Shown one piece after another: positions 53,651-61,892 of a DNA stretch of 64,000 nt. The stretch is taken from contig JADJOH010000008.1 in NCBI GenBank assembly GCA_016713925.1, positions 62,001 through 126,000 on the forward strand. The letters run 5' to 3'. The notes beneath the pieces are model-generated. The model was not told the origin of the DNA, did no database searches, and was given only the letters and a program-made list of their open reading frames with translations. This DNA is from Bacteroidota bacterium (GTDB taxonomy: Bacteria; Bacteroidota; Bacteroidia; AKYH767-A; OLB10). Numbering within the stretch: position 1 is the first letter of the stretch; every line of letters begins with the position of its first letter. The translations under genes were made by a program, and so were the position numbers.

Positions 53651-53745
53651 TAATTGCGTCACAATTGACCCAAAATCGCGCCAATTGCCAAGTAATCGAC
53701 TGCTATAGAGAATGAACCAAGACACAACCTATTCTTCAAACTTCA

Positions 53746-56742
53746 ATGACCGCAGCCACACAGCAGGAACAAATAACATTATTCCGGTCTTTATTCAAAG
53801 GCAGGGAAGATGTGTTCGCCATCCGTTGGGAAAAGGAGAATAAAGGCGGCTATATGCCCGCATATTTTTATGACCCTTATAGGTTAAAGGCGCATAAAAT
53901 GAAAGGCGGAACTTTCCAGAATTTTACCGAGAAGAAATATTTACCCTTTACCGATTTAGAGCTTTTGAAACACCTTGCAGGAGAGCAGTTTGCCGGAGTT
54001 TATCCTTTAATGCCGGATAACACTTCTTGGTTTATTGCTGCTGATTTTGACAAAGATAACTGGCTGGAACAATGTAAACAGTTTCAGTCTGCCTGCGAAG
54101 CAAAACAAATTCCGGCATATTTGGAACGTTCCCGTTCCGGAAAAGGAGGACACGTATGGATATTCTTCGATCAACCTTACCCGGCTTTCAGAAGCAGAAA
54201 AATTATCATATCCATTTTAGAACAGATAGGTCTATTTTCAATATTTGACAAAAGTTCAAGTTTTGACCGGCTATTTCCGAACCAGGATTTTTTATCAGGT
54301 AAAGGCTTCGGGAATTTGATCGCACTTCCTTTGTTCAAAAAAACGCTGGAACTTGGTAATAACTGCTTCATTGATCCGGAAACTTCTGAACCTTATAAAA
54401 ATCAATGGGGATTTCTCGGGAGCATCAGGCGAATTTCAACAAAAACACTGGATGAATTATATCAAACCTATTCCGGTTCAGATGTAGATTTTAAATCGAA
54501 AACAATTTCCGGAAAATTGACCATAAGCCTGAACAATTGTGTACGCTTGAGCCGCGAAGGATTAACCACACCTTTGATAAACTTTTTAAAGGAAGAACTG
54601 AATTTTGCCAACACGGAGTTCATTATTAAGAAAAAGGTCGGTAGAAATACTTTCGGAACAGAACGCTATTTTAGGCTCATAGAGGAAACAGAGGGTGAAT
54701 TAATAATTCCCAGGGGATTTGTCGGAAAGTTGATACGATTCTGCAAAATGCATAACATTGAATATGAGTTTCAAGATGAGAGGGAAAAACATAAGGAAAT
54801 TCCTTACTTGTTCAACACCAATTTAAGAGAACACCAGCAAAGCGTAATAGAAATAACCAAAAAGAAAGACCTTGGAATTATCGTAGCTCCTCCCGGATCA
54901 GGTAAAACAATTGTAGGGTTAAAAATAATTGCCGAGAAAAAACAACCAGCCCTGATCATTACACACCGCAAACAAATTGCCGAGCAATGGATTGAAAGAA
55001 TTCAAACTTTCCTGGGTATTCCAAAACACGAAATAGGGAAAATTGGACTTGGGAAAACAAGGGCCGGAAAAAATGTAGCAATCGCTATGATCCAAAGTCT
55101 GGCTAAGGAACTTGAAAAACCTAATAGCGAATTCACAAACGCCTTTGGACTTGTCATTATAGACGAATGTCATCATATACCAGCGGAGACTTTTCGGAAC
55201 ACGGTTAGCAAGCTAATGACTTTTTATTCCTATGGCCTAACTGCAACACCTTTTAGAAAGTACAATGACGTAAAACTCATGTTCATTTATTTAGGTGAGG
55301 TGATCAGCGAAATAAAACAGAATGAAATCAAAGATTCCGGGAAAGCCAGGATTGTTATACGAAATACGGAATTAGATATTCCATTCAATCCAAAAACCGA
55401 TCAATTTGAAACTGTTTCTAAAATACTCGTGCATGATTCGACTAGAAACAAACTGATTCTTTCCGATGTAATCACTGAATTGAAAGCTGGCAGGAAAGCG
55501 GTAATAATTACTGAACGAAAGGAACATATTGACACTCTTTATCAATACCTCAAACAGTCTTATGAAACTGTTACACTAAGTGGCGATGATTCTGAAAAGG
55601 ATCGCAGTACCAAATGGAAACTTTTGAGGGATGGAAATTACCAAGTTTTGATACCCACTGGTCAGTATTTTGGAGAAGGAACCGACCTGCAAAATGTTAA
55701 TTGCCTGTTTCTCGTTTATCCATTTTCATTCGAAGGCAAGCTGATTCAATACATAGGCAGAGTTCAACGATCAGAAATAACGCCCACAATTTATGATTAC
55801 CGTGACATAAAGATAGACTACCTGAATAAAATGTTTCTGAAAAGAAATACGTACTATAAGAGGATTGAAAAACAATCAACTTTGTTTGACGACCCAATTG
55901 AAGAAGATATTTTACCTACAAAGACTTTTGCTATACAACGAAAAGTAAAAATACCATTTGAAAATCTTGAATTCCGTTATGGAAGCATCGCATTCATTTA
56001 TCTCATACCCGAAATTAATAAGGAAATAGAATTTGATATTGAAAATCTTGAGATCAGACCTGAGTTTGAAGTTTTAAAACCCTACTTTTTAAAGATACTA
56101 AAGCTGAAAAGTGTTGAAGCAGAAATTCAGGCTGAATTTGAAGATGGGAACCTACTTTCTCAATTAGCGAGCTCGAAGGATATTCAAAAAATAAATCGAG
56201 AAGTAATTGAGGGTGTAAAATTCAGATTTATCACAAAGAACTTTCTTAGCAAGTCAAATACTGAGCCACAGAATGGTTTGCAGGATATTCGCCAGTTGCA
56301 AACGGGGAACGACAAAGTAGTACAACTTTATAGCTCCGGGGAAGACTTATTGAATGATTTTATTAAGAAAAAAAATTATAAACACCGGAAGCACTTGCAA
56401 TACCTGGCATTGAGACATACAAGAGCAATTATGAAAATTCGATTTGTTTTGAGCCCGTTTTCTTTTGTGTTTTTACTAACCGGTAAAGATCATTTTCACA
56501 TTGTAATGGAAACTCTGGACACCGAGGAAGCTACTTATGTTTGGCATATCGAAAATGACATAAGGAAACTTCCTGACAATTTGAGATTGGTTGACCAACA
56601 TTTAAACTTAATCAGAAACAAGGGACGTCAGGGATTTCTTGAGAATAGCCCGGACAATTTCAGCAGAATAGTTCATGACTACTCAGACGAAAGGAAGGGA
56701 TTTATATTATGGAAACACCTACTTGAAGAAAGGCTGACATAG
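53746..56742 (+). CDS. TOTE-type archaeo-eukaryotic primase fused to a superfamily 2 helicase
   Basis: 998 residues. The N-terminal primase-polymerase (AEP, TOTE conflict-system type, about 10-240) shows SWFIAADFDKDNW with catalytic Asp100 and Asp102, RSRSGKGGHVWIFFDQPYPA with His136, and FDRLFPNQDFLSGKGFGNLI with Asp174/Asp181. The helicase occupies about 360-720: Walker A APPGSGKT near 380, IITHRKQIAEQWIERI, Walker B IIDECHH near 472, TATPFRKYNDVK, and motif VI region YIGRVQRS. A C-terminal helical region of about 280 residues is unassigned. Known AEP-helicase cores of this type belong to predicted genome-conflict systems. The gene follows the AlbA_2 regulator in the same orientation. The catalytic residues are intact, so it is likely functional. 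Confidence 0.88.
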   Translation: MTAATQQEQITLFRSLFKGREDVFAIRWEKENKGGYMPAYFYDPYRLKAHKMKGGTFQNFTEKKYLPFTDLELLKHLAGEQFAGVYPLMPDNTSWFIAADFDKDNWLEQCKQFQSACEAKQIPAYLERSRSGKGGHVWIFFDQPYPAFRSRKIIISILEQIGLFSIFDKSSSFDRLFPNQDFLSGKGFGNLIALPLFKKTLELGNNCFIDPETSEPYKNQWGFLGSIRRISTKTLDELYQTYSGSDVDFKSKTISGKLTISLNNCVRLSREGLTTPLINFLKEELNFANTEFIIKKKVGRNTFGTERYFRLIEETEGELIIPRGFVGKLIRFCKMHNIEYEFQDEREKHKEIPYLFNTNLREHQQSVIEITKKKDLGIIVAPPGSGKTIVGLKIIAEKKQPALIITHRKQIAEQWIERIQTFLGIPKHEIGKIGLGKTRAGKNVAIAMIQSLAKELEKPNSEFTNAFGLVIIDECHHIPAETFRNTVSKLMTFYSYGLTATPFRKYNDVKLMFIYLGEVISEIKQNEIKDSGKARIVIRNTELDIPFNPKTDQFETVSKILVHDSTRNKLILSDVITELKAGRKAVIITERKEHIDTLYQYLKQSYETVTLSGDDSEKDRSTKWKLLRDGNYQVLIPTGQYFGEGTDLQNVNCLFLVYPFSFEGKLIQYIGRVQRSEITPTIYDYRDIKIDYLNKMFLKRNTYYKRIEKQSTLFDDPIEEDILPTKTFAIQRKVKIPFENLEFRYGSIAFIYLIPEINKEIEFDIENLEIRPEFEVLKPYFLKILKLKSVEAEIQAEFEDGNLLSQLASSKDIQKINREVIEGVKFRFITKNFLSKSNTEPQNGLQDIRQLQTGNDKVVQLYSSGEDLLNDFIKKKNYKHRKHLQYLALRHTRAIMKIRFVLSPFSFVFLLTGKDHFHIVMETLDTEEATYVWHIENDIRKLPDNLRLVDQHLNLIRNKGRQGFLENSPDNFSRIVHDYSDERKGFILWKHLLEERLT

Positions 56743-57029
56743 CCTATGTGCCCAATTTGTAAAGGGAGAATCAGGGGAAATTCGCTGCTGTCAAAATTCT
56801 TCGCAATCACTTCCAAAGACGGTACCTTAATGTGGTAGTGTAGGAATAGGATTTATGTAGTCTTTCATTTAGACACATTAAATACGCCTGCTTTTCCAAC
56901 TTCATATGCTATCAACGATCATTATGCCATGATAATAAATACATTGCTGTTAATTTATTATTCTCTGGCAACTCCAACATTTGACATTTACCTCCATTTT
57001 CTGTCTTTTGTTTGATTTCAAGAATAGCA
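56743..57029. other. short intergenic stretch after the primase-helicase
   Basis: About 290 bp of AT-rich DNA between the primase-helicase stop and repeat copy B. I see no credible gene, hairpin terminator or promoter in it. Together with 57362-57567 and 57665-57909 it makes up the non-repetitive part of the gap to the next gene. Confidence 0.4.
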
Positions 57030-57228
57030 GCCTGACGCATCGCGATACGGAAAGCCTCCTCGGCGGCGGTGAAATCGGCAAGGTGGTGGAGATAAATGCT
57101 TCCCAACATCGCCTGCGCCTTCCCTTGCTCCGGATAGCGGGCGATGATCACCTGCAACTCAGCCCCACCTTCCCTTGCTCCAAGAGCTGCTGAATGACGA
57201 GTAACTGCGTTGCGATATTGTCTGACAT
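57030..57228 (-). pseudogene. degenerate 5' fragment of the TPR gene (repeat copy B)
   Basis: Reads as the first part of the TPR protein at 51583, starting at the equivalent ATG (57228) with SDNIATQLLVIQQLLEQGK. It loses the frame at an approximately 11-bp deletion near codon 24, and ends abruptly at 57030 where homology stops. AELQVIIARYPEQGKAQAML and later AEEAFRIAMRQA are visible in the shifted frame. No C-terminal half exists. It points into the 3' end of the primase-helicase region. Confidence 0.8.
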
Positions 57229-57361
57229 TGATTAACGATCCCTTCGGACCCACTTCCTCTCCTGCAAAAATGCGGTGTTCTCACTCCATATCCCCTCAGA
57301 AGGTGGCGAAAATAGATGAATTTCGGGTAAGAAGGGCAGGGGGGAGGGTGAAAGGGGTGGG
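57030..57361. repeat. direct repeat copy B, flanking the AlbA_2/primase-helicase cassette
   Basis: Second copy of the 51375-51716 segment, same orientation, about 5.65 kb apart. It includes the TPR 5' part, the whole leader and the G-rich tract, which continues here into further purine-rich sequence to about 57450. The homology ends within the tract at GGGTGAAAGGGGTGGG. Confidence 0.85.
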
Positions 57362-57567
57362 GGGAGAGGGTTTGAGGGGAGAATAGGAGAGATGTGGGAG
57401 AAGTTGGAGTGTGTGAGGGGAGGAGATTTTGGAGGGGAGGAAGGTGTGAGAAGATTTGTGCAGGGAGTGAAATATAAGACTTTGATTAGCATATTTATAC
57501 GCAACAAGATGTAAATTTAGGTGAGTTTCCGATTTTTTAAAGAAGTGGGGAGAATTGTATTTCAAAT

Positions 57568-57664
57568 AATTTAATATATTTGGTAAGACGATTCATGGTT
57601 TAGTGAACTATTTAGAGTACATAAGTTATTAAATATATCAGTTTATTGTTTCGAGATCTTTAGT
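57568..57664 (+). repeat. 98-bp dispersed repeat, copy 2, with internal -7 box
   Basis: TATATTTG at 57575-57582 sits at the same offset as the boxes in copies 1 and 3. It shares GACGATTCAT, GAACTATTTAGAGTACATAA, GTTTATTGTTTCGA and ATCTTTAGT with copy 3. It is about 245 bp upstream of the propeller gene. Between them is an 8-bp inverted repeat TGCGACAA...TTGTCGCA, with arms starting at about 57729 and 57751. Confidence 0.85.
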
Positions 57665-57909
57665 CATGTAAAATATAAATCCTGATTCTAAGTGATAGAG
57701 CATTTAGGTTGTTGTTATGCAAAAACAGTGCGACAATAAGTTGCGAGTCGAAAAGCTTGTCGCATTACTTCAATAGAATATAACTAGCGCTAATACTAAT
57801 ACTGCCCAATTAGGAGAGTGTTGGAGTTAATTTTAAGGCTGCGAGTTACGCAAAAAAGAGACCGTTAGCAGCAACCAAGTATTTAAGAAGAAATATTAAA
57901 TCAACTAAG

Positions 57910-58134
57910 ATGAAAAATTATTTACATAAAAAATTAAAATGTATTTTGATTTTACTGCTTTTTACGACCACTACTTTTGCACAATACGATGAAGTATGGG
58001 AACAAGCATTTCCAAGTGATTCGATTTCCAACAACTCGAATGGAGCACGTAGCATTAAAAAGATGCTGCCGGAAATATTTATGTTACTGCTAGATCTTAC
58101 TATGCTCCTATTAACAATCACTCTGTTTTTGTAA
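57910..58134 (+). CDS. exported propeller protein, N-terminal fragment (frameshifted)
   Basis: 74 residues: a signal peptide (CILILLLFTTTTFAQYDEVW) and the beginning of the mature protein (PSDSISNNSNGARSIKK), after which the frame is lost. Adding one A to the run of five A at 58057-58061 gives KKDAAGNIYVTARSYYAPIN and continues directly into the downstream 582-residue frame. The two frames are therefore one gene, 57910-59882. They overlap by one base at 58134. Confidence 0.75.
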   Translation: MKNYLHKKLKCILILLLFTTTTFAQYDEVWEQAFPSDSISNNSNGARSIKKMLPEIFMLLLDLTMLLLTITLFL

Positions 58135-59882
58135 TGAAATACGATAGCAACGGGGTTTACCAATGGAAAACAAATTTTTACCATCCGAGTAGTCATACAG
58201 GTCCTTACAATGTATTTCAGGTGGACCCCTTTGGCAATTCTTACATGATCTGTAAGGGAGTCGGATCTAATAATACCTATTACCTTATTAAGGTTGATCC
58301 TAATGGTGTTATTAGTTGGCACATATCACAAACTGCGTACCAGTACACGTGCATTGCATTAGATCCTAATTACAATATTATTATTGGGAGTAATAATTAT
58401 ATCATGCCTCCCGGCAATGATTGGATTTATAACACTAACCATAGTGTAATAACAAAAGTGGCCAATAATGGAGTTACCATGTGGGAGAAATTCGATCATC
58501 AGCTTTTTTACTTTCCTTATTCCTTTTACAGCAGTAACATCAGTGATATTGCCACTGATAATAATGGAAATATTTATACTGTTGGTAATGAAACTGTAGG
58601 CTATCAAAATACGGGTTATCAATCATGGTCTCCTCTATCAAGAAAATTTACCATGAAATGTGATGGTAATGGGGTCTTTTTATGGAATCAATTTGATCCC
58701 TTAAATGGTACGATTAACGCTGATCAAGCACGAAGAATTATTGTTGCAAACAATTTGATTTATGTTGCAGCAAGTAATAGTAGTAATAGTAATGGAGTAT
58801 CGGTACATTCTTACGATTTGGCAGGTAACCAACAATGGATTGTATCTTCACTTGTCGGCTCATTTGAAGAAATGGTGGCGGATGGTTCTGGAAATATTTA
58901 TGTGGCCAGGAGCTTTTATATTGCAAAAATTTCTTCTGGCGGAACTATACTTTGGAACAACCCAGTTAATCCCAATATCTCCAGTGAAACATTGCACTAT
59001 CAAGGTCAACATTGTATAGCGCTGAGTGATGGAGGGCAGCTTTTTGCAGCAACTTATAATGCAGGATATCATATTAATAAGTACAATGCTTTAAATGGTC
59101 AGTTAGAATTAGCTATTAATAATCCACTTGGTTCCGGCAGTCAAAGTTACTCCAAATTGTTAGGAGGGAGCTTTGCAAGTTTTTATTTTTTCTTTATGAA
59201 CTATCCTTCACAAGTTATTACCGAGAAATATATGCCCTGCACCACAGCAACACCGTTTGTTATTATTGAGGCACTGGCAGGTACAACTATTTGCAATTCT
59301 GATAGTATAAAATTAAAAGCAATTCCAGTTTTAGGTGGGCTGCATCCAACTTACAACTGGTACAAAACCTATTATTCAATGGGCATACCTTATTTCGGCT
59401 ATTTTGCCACAGGCGAAACCATAAAGTATCCTGCTTCATTTTTTACTAATAATGACACCATTCAATGCCGCATGTTTAGCAGTTACGGTTGTTCTTCTTT
59501 TGCACCAAATATCCCTGCCATGGATAGTGCGGTAGTAAAAAAGGTTTCCTATTGTTCCATTACTGTTAATTTAAATACAATCATCGAGGGCTATTATATT
59601 GGTAATGGGTTAATGAGGGCAGTAATTGACCCCCTCAATCATCCCCTTTTTTGTGACAGTATTGTTCTTGCTCTCGCAGATACCTCGGTCGGGTATGAAA
59701 TAAAATACAATTCAAAAGCGATTTTAAATACCGATGGCACATCAACGTTTACATTTCCTCTTGGTGTATTAGGTAAATCATATTATTTAGTCATTCGTCA
59801 TCGTAACTCCATAGAAACATGGAGCAAGTATCCTGTACTATTCACTAGCGAAACATTATCCGCCGATTTTGTTTCTCCATAG
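58134..59882 (+). CDS. exported beta-propeller (SBBP-like) protein, main fragment
   Basis: 582 residues. Repeats of the form (V)DxxGNxYxxx and (V)xKxxxxGxxxW run along the first 330 residues (FQVDPFGNSYMICKG, IATDNNGNIYTVGNETVGY, MVADGSGNIYVARSFYIAKI), the pattern of SBBP/quinoprotein-like propellers. After FVIIEALAGTTICNSDSIKL comes an Ig-like segment, and then SYYLVIRHRNSIETWSKYPV, a module usually followed by more sequence in Bacteroidota secreted proteins. Here the protein stops ten or so residues later and carries no T9SS sorting domain. It looks C-terminally truncated as well as frameshifted near its start. Secreted; function unknown. Confidence 0.7.
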   Translation: MKYDSNGVYQWKTNFYHPSSHTGPYNVFQVDPFGNSYMICKGVGSNNTYYLIKVDPNGVISWHISQTAYQYTCIALDPNYNIIIGSNNYIMPPGNDWIYNTNHSVITKVANNGVTMWEKFDHQLFYFPYSFYSSNISDIATDNNGNIYTVGNETVGYQNTGYQSWSPLSRKFTMKCDGNGVFLWNQFDPLNGTINADQARRIIVANNLIYVAASNSSNSNGVSVHSYDLAGNQQWIVSSLVGSFEEMVADGSGNIYVARSFYIAKISSGGTILWNNPVNPNISSETLHYQGQHCIALSDGGQLFAATYNAGYHINKYNALNGQLELAINNPLGSGSQSYSKLLGGSFASFYFFFMNYPSQVITEKYMPCTTATPFVIIEALAGTTICNSDSIKLKAIPVLGGLHPTYNWYKTYYSMGIPYFGYFATGETIKYPASFFTNNDTIQCRMFSSYGCSSFAPNIPAMDSAVVKKVSYCSITVNLNTIIEGYYIGNGLMRAVIDPLNHPLFCDSIVLALADTSVGYEIKYNSKAILNTDGTSTFTFPLGVLGKSYYLVIRHRNSIETWSKYPVLFTSETLSADFVSP

Positions 59883-60169
59883 AAAGAAAAAATATGTTTC
59901 CTTTAATGGCAGGTGCTATCAACTAAGATTACGTTGTTGAGAGCACGAACTATTAAACCACTGTTGCTCGGAAGTCCGAAAGACCATTTTATGGGAAATG
60001 AATAGGGTTATGATTGTTCAATCCGATTTAAAGGACAGAGAATTCAAAGGAAAATTAGTATTAAAAGCACTTAATTACTCTTGTGATTTTCAAATAGAAT
60101 AAATTTTATCGTAGTTGTGTTGTAAAGCAAAGAAGCTTTTAAAAGAGTTATTGCAAACTAAACCAACTC

Positions 60170-60865
60170 ATGAACCCACCCACCGAAAACGACAAACTCA
60201 CCTACCGCCGTATCCGCTCTGCAATAGGTATATTGGGAATGGGCTTGCCGGTAGTTCTTTTGATTTTGCCTCTGATTCCTTTCTTTGAAACAAAAGTTCA
60301 AAATTCAATAAGTCATTATTACTATACGAACTTCCGGGAGTTGTTTACAGGAGTTTTGTGCGCGGTGGGATTATTTTTAATACGGTACAAGGGCCATAAA
60401 AACCCGGTGTTTTGGAAGAATGATAGTCTGCTCACCAATATAGCCGGAGGTATGGCATTTGGTATTGCATTATTCCCTACCGATCCCGATGATTGTCTGC
60501 AAAAGATTTATACGATTATACCGGTATGTCATCCCTACCTTGGTACAATACACTATGTTTTCGCCGGGATGTTCTTTGTGGTTTTAGCCATAGTTTCCAT
60601 CAAGGTATTTACGATAGGACAAGAGGAAAATGTAGATATTCCCGTAAGTATGATTAATGAAAATAGGATCTACAAAATCTGTGGGTTCCTGATGCTGTTC
60701 TTCATTCTTCTTGTTCCAATACTGGCGTACACCGGGCTTCCCTATACCACACTTATTTGTGAGGCCCTAGCCTTATTTTCCTTTGGTACTTCCTGGCTGA
60801 TAAAGGGCCGGGCATTAGGTGATAAAGGGAAGATGGGGGAGAAGATTTATAGGGAGAGGAATTGA
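60170..60865 (+). CDS. unknown multi-spanning membrane protein (DUF998-like topology)
   Basis: 231 residues with six to seven membrane helices (ILGMGLPVVLLILPLIPFF, LFTGVLCAVGLFLIRYKG, NIAGGMAFGIALFPTDPDD, YVFAGMFFVVLAIVSIKVF, ICGFLMLFFILLVPILAYTG, and a last one near 205-225). The stretch NSISHYYYTNFRELFTG after helix 1, and a short motif with acidic residues after helix 3 (FPTDPDD), are the most distinctive features. No catalytic or transport motif is recognised, and the family is not certain. It stands alone, with about 290 bp before it and 460 bp after it, inside the AT-rich accessory region. Confidence 0.6.
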   Translation: MNPPTENDKLTYRRIRSAIGILGMGLPVVLLILPLIPFFETKVQNSISHYYYTNFRELFTGVLCAVGLFLIRYKGHKNPVFWKNDSLLTNIAGGMAFGIALFPTDPDDCLQKIYTIIPVCHPYLGTIHYVFAGMFFVVLAIVSIKVFTIGQEENVDIPVSMINENRIYKICGFLMLFFILLVPILAYTGLPYTTLICEALALFSFGTSWLIKGRALGDKGKMGEKIYRERN

Positions 60866-61327
60866 ATTTGATTTAAGACTATTCCGGATTCCGATAATTT
60901 GATTCCGTCACCAGTGAGAAGACCATAGATTCCGGTGAAAGGACCGGTATGGAGCTTGACTTACTGGTGTATATGTACCACTTAATTAGATATGGCTTGA
61001 TTGAAAATAGTGAATCAGGCAAGGTTTTAAATTATTAATACTTTGATAAACAGTTGTTTGCAAATTCCTTTTGGATAGTCTTTCAATTGCCGCTGCTTTA
61101 TTTTAAGAATTGGGTTGGCAATTTTTGTTTGTCAGAAAATTTTATATTTTTGAAAGGACGATTCATTGTTTAGTAGAACTATTTAGAGTACATAAGTTAC
61201 TTAGTATTTTAGTTTATTGTTTCGAAATCTTTAGTTAAAAAAATCAAGTACTCTTCTATTTGTAAGACCAATTGCAAAACTTTATGCAACATCAGGGCAA
61301 TAGCAACTTTCAGTTAGGAATGATTCA
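60866..61327. other. intergenic region with 98-bp repeat copy 3
   Basis: 462 bp without a gene. The only structured element seen is repeat copy 3 at 61138-61235. The first 270 bp show no promoter, hairpin or open frame worth reporting. Confidence 0.5.
61138..61235 (+). repeat. 98-bp dispersed repeat, copy 3, with internal -7 box
   Basis: TATTTTTG at 61145-61152 lies seven bases into the repeat, as in copies 1 and 2. The repeat ends at ATCTTTAGT, 92 bp before the small Ig-like gene. It differs from copy 2 mainly in the stretch after ATAAGTTA. As in the other copies, it precedes a plus-strand accessory gene. Confidence 0.85.
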
Positions 61328-61837
61328 ATGAAAAGGAAAGCATCAATACAAATTAATAGAGCATACAAAAACTTAGGCTTACAAGTCCATTGCTTTATTT
61401 TGCTATTGAAAAACTTGTTACTTATTAGGATGTTACGAGTAAAAGATGTTTCACTTTTAGATAGCATTGTAATTGAAGGAAACGAAGCAACATTGTTTTG
61501 GCGAGTTATAGGCTGTCATAGAATTAAAATTGAAGGAATTGGATCAGTAAAAGGCAACGCAAGTGGAATCAAATTCAGAATGCAAGATATTGACAAATCT
61601 ATTCAGGTTTGCTTTTATGGAATAGCAAGAAGAAGAACAGTAAGCCTTTCGTTTAATGGATCAAAGGTTAGTTTGCGGAATAAATTTTATTCAGATTCGG
61701 GTTTGCAAAAGAAACTAGGAAGTAAATATTCAAGAACACTCTTGAAAGTCAATTTTCATTATCAAGACTGGAAACCAATTTTGATAACATCTCTTGTGAA
61801 TTTGATTTATTTGACCAAGACAAATATGAACCTCTAA
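61328..61837 (+). CDS. small Ig-like-fold protein, unknown function
   Basis: 169 residues. After a hydrophobic stretch (CFILLLKNLLLIRML, about 22-36) comes a segment resembling the short Ig-like repeat with WxVxGxxxIxIxGIGxVxGxxxxxxxxxxxxxxxxxYGIxxxxxxxL: ATLFWRVIGCHRIKIEGIG, SVKGNASGIKFRMQDIDKSI and QVCFYGIARRRTVSLSFNGS. The C-terminal third is basic and unassigned. It precedes two DUF4407-type membrane proteins on the same strand, with a 54-bp gap to the first, so it is likely part of the same unit, perhaps on the membrane surface. This is not a known named family to me. Confidence 0.55.
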   Translation: MKRKASIQINRAYKNLGLQVHCFILLLKNLLLIRMLRVKDVSLLDSIVIEGNEATLFWRVIGCHRIKIEGIGSVKGNASGIKFRMQDIDKSIQVCFYGIARRRTVSLSFNGSKVSLRNKFYSDSGLQKKLGSKYSRTLLKVNFHYQDWKPILITSLVNLIYLTKTNMNL

Positions 61838-61847
61838 ATACTAAACA

Positions 61848-61892
61848 ATGACAAAAGAGACTTTTACACTACGCCAAAATCAACTCCACTAA
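61848..61892 (+). CDS. possible 14-codon leader peptide overlapping the DUF4407 start
   Basis: ATG 61848 opens a frame reading MTKETFTLRQNQLH whose TAA shares its last base with the DUF4407 ATG (TAATG). A stop-start arrangement like this is typical of translational coupling. Too short to judge by composition; reported because of its exact overlap. Confidence 0.2.
   Translation: MTKETFTLRQNQLH

Noticed and set aside
53746..56742. Possibility that the primase-helicase is a type I restriction R subunit or UvrB
   Set aside because: The N-terminal AEP catalytic pattern (DFD, SGKGGH, FDRLFPNQD) is specific, and no methylase or specificity subunit is nearby.
57660..57910. Integron attC-like site suggested by GTTAGC and the TGCGACAA inverted repeat
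   Set aside because: The core-site pattern does not fit on both sides, and no integrase or cassette array is visible.
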